Positions 24,060 to 34,989 are shown, counted from the first letter of the stretch. The stretch: DNA of 64,000 nucleotides from Acestrorhynchus altus (GCA_034509495.1 CM067503.1:48487774-48551773), one strand, 5' to 3'. Notes: generated by a model not told the origin, from the letters alone. Made by a program: numbers and translations.

Positions 24060-25380
24060 AAGTCTTTTTCACACGACTGCATGCCTTTTCGCCGGGGGAC
24101 AATGGAGGGATGCTTGTTTCAGAAATGGTATCCCAGCATCAAGGACAATCGTGCACCAGACTGTGTGCCTATTGGCTTCATTTCTCACAAGCCCCTGAGA
24201 GATGTCTCGACTTTGTTACCACGACAAAAAAATACCAATTCCTATGAATTCAAACTCAATTAATTTACTCTCTGGAATGTTCATGTGAAATTCATCTCTA
24301 ATGAGAGGCCCATTGGTCTGTTGCCAAATTATAATACCTTGACTTCTGTCCCCTGCAACGGCAAAACTAAATGTGACTCATAAGTCACTTCTTGTCCCCG
24401 CCTGATTTTTCGTCGTCCTGCACACACGCGAATGTGTGCTGCTAATGAACATGGCTGTTGTGCAAATAAGAGCCTCTCTCCCCTAATTGCTCCTCATGCC
24501 ATATGTGATTCAAAACAGAGCTCGCTTCTGACCTGCAGTAATAGGGGACTAGGACATGATTCTAATAGCTGCCGGCGTCTCACTAGATAGCCAGTGTCTA
24601 TAGATAGAGAGCTCTGCGGCCACTGCCAGTATGCATTAGTATGGCTGGCCGACGCAGAGGAAGATGACACCTGGGCTGTGAGGTAATGATTCTGCAGTGA
24701 AGCCAGAGCTGCCAGTCTCACCTCAGCCAGGTTCCTGTGAGCTGATGGACAGAAACATCTCCTCTGTGTGTCATGCATTTATGCTGTTCCCAGACTGACG
24801 GTAATTACTGTGTTGTTTATCTGAATCCAAAAACCAATGGCTAATGGATGACCACTTTGCGTTCACCTCAGACGGTCTCGTATTTGAGACTTTTAATGAC
24901 ATCATCAAGGGCGTATTTTTTTCCAGGCACATATTGTTTTTAATGAGGGCCAGAGAAAGTTAGTTATTAGCATTGGTGACAGAACCGAGTTTGCAGTGGA
25001 TTGCATCACTGTGCTTGCCTCCCTTTGGAGCTGTTGGAGAGCTCTCTGTCTATAACAGGCCTTACGTTGATGGACTAATCAGAGAACAACGTATTCAATA
25101 TGATAACATGATTGACTTGCTACTTACAGGCATTAGACTAAACTGCGTGTACTCTCGGTGTCTTGGGATATTTTATGTGGAACGAAATCAAATTCACTCA
25201 GCATTTAGAAGAAAAACCTGAGCCACATGTTTACCACCATGTCAGATTATTGGTCTAATAACAGATTCTTGTCTTGGATCGGATTGTTTCTCTTATATTG
25301 GATCAGTTGATTCTGAGATTTGATCAGAACAGTCTTACACTTACTTTAGCGCTGAAATAAAGAATCGCGAAAGCTTTAAA
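24060..25380. other. Unique block, strong-looking candidate conserved noncoding region
   Basis: About 1.3 kb without recognisable mobile elements or simple repeats. It contains AT-rich cores such as 'taatgaacatggc', 'ggtaattactgtg' and 'agttagttattagc', with even composition. Open frames are short and on both strands. Together with 26.0-26.5 kb it is the largest repeat-poor part of the window. Enhancer function is inferred only from this appearance. Confidence 0.3.
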
Positions 25381-25439
25381 TGACAATCATATCCTCCATC
25401 ACTGTCTGCTTCGGCTTTACATCTCTGCTCATCCAGCAT

Positions 25440-25745
25440 AAGCTACAGTGAACAATGTGCAGAGAAAGTCATCGGTGTCGACTCTCCACCCTCAAAGGTC
25501 TCTACCCATCTAGGATGAAGAAGAGGCCAGGAAAGATCACGGCTGAAACCACCACACCCCGGTCACTCCAGCGCTTTCCATCTCTGTGGAGTCCAAACGT
25601 AAGAGCCTTAAAGAGGCAGAACAACCGCCACCTCCACAGCTTCTTTCCGCAGGCCATCATCCACCTGAACAAAGACCCATCTCACATCCCATCTCTGCAT
25701 GTTGATGTTTACATACTTTTAAACGACTCTTTCATTTGACGTGTA
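25440..25745 (+). mobile_element. LINE ORF C-terminal fragment (CR1/Rex1/L2-like)
   Basis: The plus strand encodes CRLSTLKGLYPSRMKKRPGK, ITAETTTPRSLQRFPSLW, then NRHLHSFFPQAIIHLNK. This matches the LINE C-terminus pattern: a L..LY..R...K.AGKI block, a region with LLPSG.RY and finally NSFFPQAI.LLN. The LPSGRRYR box is altered to FPSLWSPN. It is 5'-truncated. Confidence 0.75.
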
Positions 25746-27080
25746 CATGCTGCTTAATAATAACACCTGCATTGCATATTATCTATAGTTTTTTCCAATT
25801 AATTTATCTAAAATCTAAATTCTGTCTCCTGAAAATAACCAGGTATGTGTGACTCCTAGAAATACGTTTCTAATTTTTGGGTGAATAAAAGTAAACGCCA
25901 CAAAATTCGCTTAGAGTTCTAAAGGTGAAGGACTTGAAGTTGGACACGTGAAGTTCAATGTGTGCTTGTTTCAAGCATTAATAACATATTCAAAACCGTA
26001 ATGATGGCAGAAATGAGAGCACCTCTGTAAAACGCCTCTTCGGGAACTATCGAGTTCATCTATATGTTAAGGAGGCCTTGGATCAGATGACTAAGAGACG
26101 AGTTGGAGGGAGGCTAAGGATGGTTGGTAGGAGCCACATTAGTGTTGTTTCCATTCTTGCTGTGCGGAGCTATTTTATGGCAGCTGTACTGTATGTAAAA
26201 ACTGAATTCTCCCTTGATGATTCATTGTCGCTATGCTTCAGGGGTCTGTTTGGATCCTTCTATAAGCTCCATAAAAGCGGGTCCTCCTACACTGGCTCTG
26301 CTAATTACCAGGACAGGTTGCAAACAGTGCAATAATCTGCACTCCAATTGCTGGCCAAGTTGCCGGCTGCCAGATGAGAAGGCTGGAAATGGAATGTGTG
26401 GATTATTAAGGAGGAGGAATGAAAAGATAATAAGGACACAACTCAAAGAATGGAATTGCAGCATGCTGCTTCAGAGCGTGCAGCCTGCCCACACGGTACT
26501 CCAGACTATCATTACAGGCCTAATGAAGTGATAAAGCAAAGCATCTGACCATACAAAAATCCCACACATCAGAACAATTCTACAGCGCCAGAAACGCTTC
26601 TGCCTGGGCGGCGCAATTTGGTAATGTTATTTTAAAGGATCACAAAGAAATTGTATCTTAACATTTCAACAAACTCTGGGGCAAAAACCTGCAGTTCTGG
26701 TCACAGAAACCTTCATAGATAGATATGCACGAATGCCGGTGCATGTATAGGTGCAGTGATCAGGGTAGATATTGTCCTGCTATATTCAGTGACCCCGTCC
26801 CATCAGAGACTCAATGTGTAATAATGTCCGATACAGTGTGATGGCTGTTGTGCTGGTGGTGGTAAATCATTTCACCGTGAGCATTCAGGGAGCATTCCCT
26901 CTGGTTTAGACTTTAGAAGAACTGAATGAGGGTAGGGTGCTGTGCCACCCCTGGCTGTAAACACTATTTAGGTATCAGGCTACCATTGACACTTTCATTT
27001 AAGCCCAGTCAATGGACCAATGGACCAGAAGATGGACCAAAGCCCACGGCACTGACATAAGTATATGAAATCATACAAAG
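25746..27080. other. Unique block (26.04-26.56 kb especially), candidate conserved noncoding DNA
   Basis: 26040-26560 is repeat-free and moderately GC-rich, with 'tctgctaattaccaggac', 'ggattattaaggaggagg' and 'gcctaatgaagtgataaag'. Overlapping frames on both strands argue against coding. No splice-flanked frame resembles a known protein. Confidence 0.3.
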
Positions 27081-27165
27081 TTCTCAGTCCTGGTCCTGGA
27101 GGACCACTGCCCTGCATGTTTTAGAGATTCCTGCTGTAGGATTGAGAAACAACACTCTATTTTGA
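27080..27165. repeat. Interspersed repeat E fragment
   Basis: 'tctcagtcctggtcctggag' + 'gaccactgccctgcatgttt' is a recognisable teleost repeat. A longer copy is at 29.41-29.58 kb. Confidence 0.6.
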
Positions 27166-27427
27166 GAAATCTCACCATTTTTAGCCATTTATACTCCTTT
27201 CCTTTGTGTTTTTAATACATTAATTTGACATAAAATGGATTTCTATCTCAGTTGTATTAGAAACTAGGATTTTCGATGTTGATCTTGATTCTGCTCTGTG
27301 ATTCTCAGTGTTATATCACTGTGCAGTCATCCATGAAGTTCATAACACGTTGAGATCCAGGCAGAGTTCTAACACAGATCTGACCCTGAGCATGTTCATG
27401 AAGTCACAATGCAATCACACGAAACAT

Positions 27428-27720
27428 TTGGTAGCACTTTATTTTACATTCCATACTATTTACCTAGTATTTAATAGACAGTAAGTACTAGTAATTTTAT
27501 GGTACATACTTAGTAAGGCAGTAGTAACTACCAGGTACTTCAGTACTCTGAAACTAATGGTAAATATGTAGCACTTACAGATAATGTATACATAGAATCT
27601 GTGTACATTTATCTAAAGGTATGTAAAAAAATAGTTTTTTATTATTACTTAATTAATAGTTAAAATCTTGCCTGTACTTACTTACTGTACTTACTTACTG
27701 CAAGAACATAGTGAATATCT
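27428..27720. repeat. Interspersed repeat, probable nonautonomous DNA transposon
   Basis: It starts 'tggtagcactttattttaca', a common start of short fish transposons, and then has repeated 'agtacttacta' or 'ggtacttc'-type alternations and 'cttacttactgtacttactt' near its end. No coding part. Confidence 0.45.
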
Positions 27721-28110
27721 ATATCGATCTAATTTATTATTAATTTATTCTCTTTTCCTTTAATAATGGGATTTCTTTGTGCTTTTATTGCATTTGTTTG
27801 ACATGTAAAGCATGAGATCTATCAGTAATATACATTTTAATTTGCATTAAGAAACAATCACTAGTGATTCATAGAAAATCCAAATTCACATGCTGATACG
27901 TATTTGTGTGGTCAGTGAGGACATGCACCTCGATCCTGCACCTCTTTGGTAACCGATTCAACAGATTTAAAAGAGGCAAGAGACTTTTTATGACTTATCC
28001 CTGCTTAACGTTATCATCTGGAAGTCAAACACTGACATGCTCAACTTGCAGAGGTGGGATTGCATTTGATAAGTGTGGTTGTGATGAAACCGAACTTTGT
28101 TGTTTTTCAG

Positions 28111-28322
28111 TTCATTGAAGTGAACAGCTGCAAGACCAACGAGGGACCTGTTTTCACCTTCTGTTACCAAACTCACTGTCCCTTTGAAATCCAAGTCTAT
28201 TTCTACCAGAAGACTCTGACGACTGTGGAGAAAATGCAACACCCTGGGCCAAACGGGACAAACTGCGGGTGGCGGGGAGGAAGCAATAACGGGGTATATG
28301 TGCAAAGGCCTTTTAAAGACAG
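28111..28322 (+). CDS. Weak candidate internal exon, product unrecognised
   Basis: A good 3' splice-site pattern (pyrimidine-rich 'ttgttgtttttcag') ends at 28110 and a fair 5' site (CAG|GTGGGG) follows 28322. Between them only phase 0 is open, giving about 70 residues that start FIEVNSCKTNEGPVFTFCYQ and include four Cys. Codon third positions are C/G-rich at first. Against it: the opposite strand is also open and has its own splice-like pair (exon 28158-28222, acceptor 'gcattttctccacag', donor AAG|GTGAAA), and I do not recognise either product. It is the only place in the window where a cellular exon seems possible. Confidence 0.15.
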
Positions 28323-28805
28323 GTGGGGACAAGTGATTGGTTACGGAAGGAAGGAAATGATGGCATTACGTCTGCAAGCTTATGTCTGCATGTGTGGTTA
28401 AAGTTCCACTGCAGAAAGACTGGGGCTGGAGCCACGCCATGTTTGGGGAGCTGACTGCGACATGGCGGCAGGGTACACTAAGGCCAGAGGCTTGGTCAGG
28501 ACTCCTTTACTACCTCCCTGGGCTGCTGTGGTTCGCTGAACTGCTGGACTCCTACACTACGCCGCTGGATTGCTGTGCAACTTTACTTTGAGACAGTGAT
28601 GATCCAAAATCACAAATGATAAATGTGCACTGCTTGTCAGAGAAAATTAGAAAGTGCTTCATAACAAATATTTATAGAGCAGAGATGGACGTTTGATTTA
28701 TCAACTCAAGTTAATTTACATACAAACAGACTTCAGACCTGACTTGTGACATTAATGTGTGAACAATAAGCATCTTTCCATTATCCAGGCAGTGTGGCAC
28801 CAAGT

Positions 28806-28808
<3 letters not shown>
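28323..28808. other. No gene seen
   Basis: The open frame 28382-28591 continues in GC-rich sequence without family resemblance. Confidence 0.45.

Positions 28809-28858
<50 letters not shown>
28809..28858. repeat. (CA)n microsatellite
   Basis: About 25 CA units, joined directly to repeat C copy 3. Confidence 0.98.
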
Positions 28859-28860
<2 letters not shown>

Positions 28861-28922
28861 TTCAGGGGGCTGAATCTTGTCCTAATGCACCGGAAACTCA
28901 AATAAGCTCTTTAATTTTTAGG
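28858..28922 (+). repeat. Interspersed repeat C, copy 3 (partial)
   Basis: 'gttcagggggctgaatcttg' followed by 'aagctctttaatttttaggg', as in copy 1 at 17.78-17.85 kb. Directly followed by a SINE. Confidence 0.65.
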
Positions 28923-29098
28923 GGTTTGATTCCCTGAACTGGCAGGACATGACTGAAGTGCCCTTGAGCAAGACACTTAACTCCCCAGGCTGCTCACCCC
29001 TCCAGGCACGTGTGCTCACTAGTGTGGAAGGGATAAATGTGGAGGACAAAGTCCCCCGTGTGCACAGTGGGTCTATGTGCACGTTTATGTTTTAGTCG
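28920..29098 (+). mobile_element. tRNA-like SINE copy
   Basis: 'gtttgattccctgaactggc' (B-box-like), then 'gagcaagacacttaactccc', 'gctcactagtgtgg' and 'gataaatgtggaggacaaag'. Same family and order as at 18.55 kb. Confidence 0.7.
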
Positions 29099-29209
29099 AT
29101 ACTCAAAAACTAGTTAGTATTAGTAATTAGTTCACAAATAGGAAGCACTGATCGTTAAATTTAACTAACTCAAACTCCTCTAACATGTTCCCATAACACT
29201 ATTTACACA

Positions 29210-29211
<2 letters not shown>

Positions 29212-29250
<39 letters not shown>
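29212..29250. repeat. (ATT)n microsatellite
   Basis: A pure run of about 13 ATT units. Confidence 0.97.
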
Positions 29251-29251
<1 letters not shown>

Positions 29252-29409
29252 TAATAGCTATAATCAGCTGTTATCGCTGTTCATTGTGCTCTCATTACTG
29301 GGGTTACCATCTTCCTTTAATTGAATTAAGGAACCTGGGGGTTGGGTTGGGGCTGTACTTTATACAATTTGATATATATATTCAAGACTTTGGTTAGAAA
29401 TTAATTTGT

Positions 29410-29585
29410 GTCTCAGAAATGTCTCACTGCCAGTGTTTCTGGTGCGGGAGACACTCCTGCCCTGCACATTTTGGTGGATTCTCTGTTATAATCCAACTCC
29501 CTGTGACTCCTAAGGAGCTGAATAGTTGAATCAGGTTTGTTGGGAGCAGGGAAACCCAGGCCTTCATGAGCAGGGTTGAGGAACA
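29410..29585. repeat. Interspersed repeat E, longer copy
   Basis: 'gcgggagacactcctgccct' + 'gcacattt' at one end and 'agcagggaaacccaggcctt' + 'catgagcagggttgagg' at the other fit a known fish repeat in which a 'ctggaggacc..ctgccctgca' block is later inverted. Imperfect inverted ends suggest a nonautonomous DNA transposon. Confidence 0.5.
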
Positions 29586-30600
29586 AGCAATATGAATACA
29601 GAAGAGACTGTAAATGTCCTGTGAAATTTGGCAGAACCTGTTTCTATGTGGATACGAGAAGGTGTCCAGAGACATGTTTTAACTACATGAAGTCTCTGCT
29701 TTTTTGCTGTTTTACATTCAGTAATTGCTCTGAATTTGTAACAGTTTACAGAAAGGAAAGACATCTTATTTTGCGTCAGTTTCTGTGGTTGTTGCACAGA
29801 TTATGTGCTTGGGCTTTCAATAATAGGCAGCAGTTTGCTGTAAGCTGGTTGGTGTAATGAACTGTCATTAGTTTATCCCATCTGCCAGAGCATTTTCACC
29901 ATCCAAGTGTGAAAAAACCAAAATAGCAGGTACAAATTACTTCCCGTTGCTTTGGGCTTATTCGTCTCATTTCTACTGAGCTGGAAGCATTTGTTCTTCC
30001 TGCTATGCCTCTGGGCCTTGAGGAGGCACATCCCATAATCTTGTTGGCATGTCGACAGCAATCTAGATTCAGCAGTCTGTCCTATATTCAACAGGAGCTG
30101 GTTCACATTCCACAAAGAGAGAGCTTCTGAATACAAGTCCCTCTGAAATGATGGGTTTATTATCTTCTGCCATTTACTCAGATGTCAGGGAATTGAGGCG
30201 ATCCCATAATATTTGCCCACTGAGCCTTCACTGATTTGACAGTCCTTAGAACAGTAATGGTGAAATGCGTCTGCTCGGTAAAGATAGAGTGTGTCTCCGC
30301 ACATTAGCTTCTTCAGGATTGTGGAGAGATTTGTTTGGAACACATTTTACGACAAATTGAACTTTTACTTTCAAAAGCTGCCGTTTGAATGACATGACTC
30401 CTCATGACATTATAAGGTTTGTATGTAGAGAAACCATCCTAATGAACTGGAAAACCATGGAAAACATCAATAGAACATGATGGAAAAACCAGTTTCCTAT
30501 CAATCAGATCATCTATCAGTGAAAAACTCACACCAACAGGGATCAACACAACCTGGACTCCATTCATAACTTACTGCAATAAATCTGTCAATTACAACAT
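29586..30600. other. Unique block, no gene recognised
   Basis: Repeat-free and AT-rich. 30000-30330 has an even, non-simple composition and may be conserved noncoding DNA. Short frames on both strands only. Confidence 0.3.
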
Positions 30601-30619
30601 GAATCATTCCTTCATTTCA

Positions 30620-31292
30620 CCTCCTCGGTGCCTCCCTTCTGCTCAGCACCTCCCCCTCAGTGCTTCACCCTTATCCCCTCCTGCTCAGCACCTCCCGCTC
30701 GGTGCTTCACCCTCGGTGCTTCACCCTCATCCCCTCCTGCTCAGCACCTCCCCCTCGGTGCTTCACCCTTATCCCCTCCTGCTCAGCACCTCCCCCTCGG
30801 TGCTTCACCCTCATCCCCTCCTGCTCAGCACCTCCCCCTCGGTGCTTCACCCTCGGTGCTTCACCCTCATCCCCTCCTGCTCAGCACCTCCCCCTCGGTG
30901 CTTCCCCCTCAGTGCTTCACCCTCATCCCCTCCTGCTCAGCACCTCCCCCTCGGTGCTTCCCCCTCAGTGCTTCACCCTCATCCCCTCCTGCTCAGCACC
31001 TCCCCCTCGGTGCTTCACCTTTATCCCCTCCTGCTCAGCACCTCCCCCTCGGTGCTTCCCCCTCGGTGCTTCACCCTCATCCCCTCCTGCTCAGCACCTC
31101 CCCCTCGGCGCTTCCCCCTCGGTGCTTCACCCTCATCCCCTCCTGCTCAGCACCTCCCCCTCGGTGCTTCACCCTTATCTCCTCCTGCTCAGCACCTCCC
31201 CCTCGGTGCTTCCCCCTCGGTGCTTCACCCTCATCCCCTCCTGCTCAGCACCTCTACCTCAGTGCTTCACCTTAATGCCTCCCCCTCAGATG
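30620..31292. repeat. 42-bp minisatellite (C-rich)
   Basis: About 15 units of 'ggtgcttcaccctcatcccc' + 'tcctgctcagcacctccccctc' (42 bp), with occasional short duplications of the 'ggtgcttcNccctc' part. Because the main unit is a multiple of three and free of stops, all three plus frames stay open for more than 200 codons. The predicted His/Pro/Ser-rich products are therefore a side effect of the repeat, not evidence for a gene. Confidence 0.95.
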
Positions 31293-32260
31293 CTATAAGC
31301 AGGACAACACATCTATTTGTATTACTAAACGAAATGATTTGCGATGTGAGCTGGTGATTATACACTTTATGGTCATATTTGCATGAAATGTTAGTCTATC
31401 AGAGGAAAAGGACAGGAGACAAAAACTGGAACAGTTGCAGACAAACATCAAGCAGCTTGGAGCACTTCCAAATTCCGAACAAATTAGACTCGAAACAAAC
31501 CAACACAAAAGCCCTTCATTTATGCTGACTTATGAGCACAAAGCACGAAAACCAGCAGAATGCGAGATCGTCCTCTTCTGTAAGCAAGCAGGACGTGGGA
31601 ACGTGTGCAGATATGCTGTAGGATTCTTCGTCCCAGGTTCTACTGTGAATGAATAATAGAAAACAAGTGTGTGCTCGCTGAAGTGAACGCAGCCCTGGCC
31701 GTCGGAGTCGGAGATGGGAAGAGAATCACACCCCCTTTGCTCTGGGAAATGTCCGTGCATGTGTGTGTTGTAAATGGAGGTGGGGGTAGGGGGTCCAAAC
31801 AACATCCCACCGGCTTCTGAAAGTAAAATAACAAATGGCTCCCGTTGAATGCAGCTTTTTCCTTTTCTTTTTATTTGCAGTTGTGGGCACATGGTCAGGT
31901 GATCTCCTGTGGCTGTTCTCCTGGGGCCACGTGTTGCCTTCTCCTCTTACGGGGAAATTTACTGAAGCAATAAATCTGGTGTGCTCGTGGGGGAAAACTC
32001 AAAGCAGAGCTTCCCCAGAGGAGGGAAGAGAATACGGAAGAAAGGGGTGGTGGTGGTGGAGGTGGTGGTGGTGGTGGTTAGGGGGGATCGAGAAGGTTGT
32101 GCCAACTCAGAAACACAGACCACTTCCATCTTAAAAACTAAAGATTCCTAAATGCTTCTTAGCTCAGAAGAAATGGTCCTCAAACTGTCCTACTAGAATG
32201 TAAGATCTGAAACATAATACCTTTTATACACCAAAACCTTCTTCTGCAACTGTAAACCTC
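31293..32260. other. No gene seen; strong acceptor-like site and GGT tract inside
   Basis: A long pyrimidine tract plus 'atttgcag' ends at 31880, and the following sequence has CAG|GTGATC 18 bases on. The frame across it (31835-32134) resembles no family. A (GGT)n tract lies at about 32045-32080. Confidence 0.4.
32045..32081. repeat. (GGT)n-rich tract
   Basis: Short interrupted run of GGT/GGA. Confidence 0.9.
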
Positions 32261-32261
32261 A

Positions 32262-32355
32262 TGGTGGTGGGCCTGGTGTTTGGGGAAGCAGCCATGTGAC
32301 TGGAAGGTTGCTGGTTCAAATCCATAAACTGGCAGGGCATGACTGAAGTAACCAT
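32262..32355 (+). mobile_element. tRNA-like SINE fragment
   Basis: 'tggtgggcctggtgtttggg' as a possible A-box region, then 'gactggaaggttgctggttc' + 'aaatcc' (B-box-like), then 'ctggcagggcatgactgaag'. The 3' half is missing. Confidence 0.65.
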
Positions 32356-32479
32356 GTGACCATCGTTAAAAGACAGAACTTTTTACGTCAGTATGAACTA
32401 GTTTGATAAACAGGACAAAGAAAAGTACACTGTCAGTAAACACTGTATTTTGGATGGGGAACGAGGTTTTGGGTTCAGT

Positions 32480-32772
32480 CTTCACTGGTTCCTCATCCCT
32501 GAACATCAGGTTCAGAACCCTGACGCTGGCCTACAAACCCAAAACTGGGCCAGCCCCTCTTGATGGGAACGGTCAAAGCTCAATCTGCACCAAGAACCCT
32601 TCGAGCATCACGTACAGCTCGGCTTGACCCACCAAGCATCCAGACGCTTTTCTGTCCAGTCACCAAACCGGCGGAACGAGCTCCTTTCGGGGGTCCGAAC
32701 AGCTGAGTCACTCGCTGTCTCAAACCCAGACTGGAAGTCCATCTCTTTCGTTGGCGTGGCTGATGTGGCACA
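32480..32772 (+). mobile_element. LINE ORF C-terminal fragment (L2/CR1-like)
   Basis: The plus strand encodes RFRTLTLAYKPKTGPAP in one frame and FSVQSPNRRNELLSGVRTAE + SLAVSNPDWKSI in another. This is the standard end of L2/Maui-type LINE ORFs (FKTLVLAYKAKNGPAP, then LPLSVRTAESLAVFKRRLKT). The frame changes between the two blocks, so the copy is broken. Confidence 0.8.
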
Positions 32773-32895
32773 ACACATAACACCACCAGTGAGCCCCCAC
32801 ACCATGTGGAAGACTGGGGTTCAACTCCTCCAGAGACTCCTCTGTAATATGAGGAAACTTGGTAAGTTGCTCTGGATAAGAGGCTTTTTTAACCC
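32772..32895 (+). mobile_element. SINE with LINE-type tail
   Basis: 'caccatgtggaagactgggg' + 'ttcaactcct' (B-box-like) and then 'gtaagttgctctggataaga' + 'ggc'. The last block is the 3' tail shared by fish V-type SINEs and their partner LINEs. A second copy is at 57.73-57.89 kb. It lies right behind the LINE fragment. Confidence 0.6.
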
Positions 32896-33690
32896 TTTAA
32901 AGGATTATGATTGAATGGAATCTTAACATTAGTCTTTGGCAGCATCTACACTTGAGGAATCTCTGGATTCTAGTCTCTACTGACTAACTAAGGATCTTCT
33001 CTGAGTGCCCAGTAAAGCACTTTTGTGTATCAAATGTTAATGTAAATGCCAACGTCTAAAGGGTTAAATGTGACACCAATGCTTTGCTGGTGCATTTGAT
33101 CAAAAAATATTCTGGTATTTATATTTTATTATGTGCTTCACTTCATCAAACCCGGTGTCGGACTCAAACCTTGTTTACCGAGCGCATCATCTGTTTGTTT
33201 TCTCTCCTTAAACGTGCTCATTGTATTTGCCACAACCTTGCGCTGCGGGTAGCGCTGCCCGCAGGAACAGTGCGGTAATAAGTGTTGGATGCACAGTCTG
33301 TGCTGCTCTCTCTCCAGGGCCCACACATTCCAGGGATTACTCTTATTACCAGCCATTCTCTCAATAGGGGAACTGGCAGCCTAATGAAATATTCAAATGG
33401 ATAGAGGGATAAAGCTCTCCATTACTGAATTAAATTTTCAGAATGTTTGTAGGGCTCCTGTGTGCATGTGTATCTAAGAGAGATTGAGTGAGTGAGAGTG
33501 TGCAGCAATTACAGCCATTGTAAGCCAAGCACTCATCTTTTATTTTTCAGATGAATTGCAAAGTGATAGTGGTTATTAAACAAGCAATTGATTTAAGCCA
33601 CCGTAAGTGTGACAGATCTTCGGCTGAACAGCTTCGGTATATTTAGGGTCTGTTCAGAACATCCAGTACAATAGCCTTTAAGGGCTTCTT
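32896..33690. other. Unique block (33.13-33.60 kb), candidate conserved noncoding DNA
   Basis: No mobile element is recognised. 33130-33440 combines a GC-rich patch ('gcgctgcgggtagcgctgcc') with AT-rich cores and lacks simple repeats. Overlapping frames on both strands argue against coding. Confidence 0.25.
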
Positions 33691-33939
33691 CACACCCGTC
33701 CAATCAGTTATGAGCCTTTTCCCAGGTTTGGTTTGTTTTTCGCACAAGATTTCTCTTCTTTTTGAAATATTTTCACCCACAGAGACAAAAAAGGAAAAAA
33801 TGAAACGCAGTTTAGTCCCAAATTACACGCAATTCCCTTTGAACGAGGTGTTAGAAATATCTGACCTTTACTCATAAAAATACTCATATTCAGAAACAAC
33901 GCTCTTACACTAATCTCCGTCAAAGCCGTTCCCTCGGGC

Positions 33940-34406
33940 TGCCACACACACACGTTCTGTCGCTGTCGGAAGCAGCGCTGGGACACCTCGTCTGGTCTCA
34001 TTCTGCGTGAAGTCTCCTCTCTTTAAAGCTGGTCCCTTTCGGGGGTATTTTCAGCTTCAGGGAAAAGACAGAAGTCACACTGAGTCATGTTGTGAGAGCA
34101 AACTATGTGAAGAATGGACGGTGCATTATTGTGATGGAGCTGCCAAACTGCCCGCTGCCCTCAGGTCCGGCCGCTTGCAGATCGGTTCCACTCGGGAACT
34201 GGGCGGCTTTACACAAACCTGAATGCAGAAGCATTTTTTTTCTTTCATTCTATCAAAAACTAAAATCAGACTGATCTCACTCCTTCATCGCGATCTGCTG
34301 GAGACTGACCGATTCATGCATACGCACTCGGATCGGCTACATAGGAGCGTCAAACCACGCCTCCCTGTCTTCATTAGTCTGATACTTTTTGAACACACCT
34401 TGTAAC
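33940..34406 (-). mobile_element. mariner-family transposon relic, copy 2
   Basis: The minus strand encodes WQLHHNNAPSILHIV, then TQCDFCLFPEAEN, then after a frameshift QRCFRQRQN. These line up with the relic at 14.28-14.76 kb. The right end 'atactttttgaacacacctt' matches the right end of that copy. WQLHHDNAPSH has its catalytic Asp replaced by Asn, and part of the PPYSPDLAPCD block is deleted. The left end is not clear. Confidence 0.75.
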
Positions 34407-34985
34407 GGACCATGCAAGTGAAAAAACGAGGGATTATAAATCGAATCAGAGCGTAAAGTAACAGAACAGCATTCACACTGATTCACTGCAGGGTTTTCAG
34501 AAACACTTCCTGTTTACATTACAGCACTGACAGCAGTGTTTCCTGATATCGTCACCCTGGAACTTATGCAAAAGGTCCTCTTTCAGTGACCTAAAATGGA
34601 GAATGTGTGTGGACAGAAGGACAAAACGCATATGCATTCAAAAATATCCACATACGTGTGTAAAATGCACCAAAATTCATCACACAGGCAGCATCACAGA
34701 CACAGTCATCCATATATAGTTTACTATACAATTCAAGAAATTATGGATTACAATTCTATACGTAATATATCAGTATTTACATTTAATCACTATAGTTTTA
34801 TGATTTATGTTCTTCACTATATAGGGAGACATTTTTGATTCAGGCATCGATATCCAGGTTTGTTTTCAGCATTTGTTCCATCCTGTACTGATTATCTGAC
34901 CAATATACCTTCTTAAACTACACCTGCAGAGCTGTTTAACTCTCAGAGTAAACCTGTACTTTACCTGCAGTCAGATCAAGGACAA
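34407..34985. other. No gene seen
   Basis: AT-rich unique sequence before the 109-bp array. Confidence 0.45.
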
Positions 34986-34989
34986 CAAA

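Noticed and set aside
30599..31357. 252-codon open frame, the longest in the window
   Set aside because: It follows from the stop-free 42-bp tandem unit; two other frames over the same DNA are also open.
31530..31892. 120-codon minus-strand frame
   Set aside because: Overlaps open frames on the other strand; no domain recognised.
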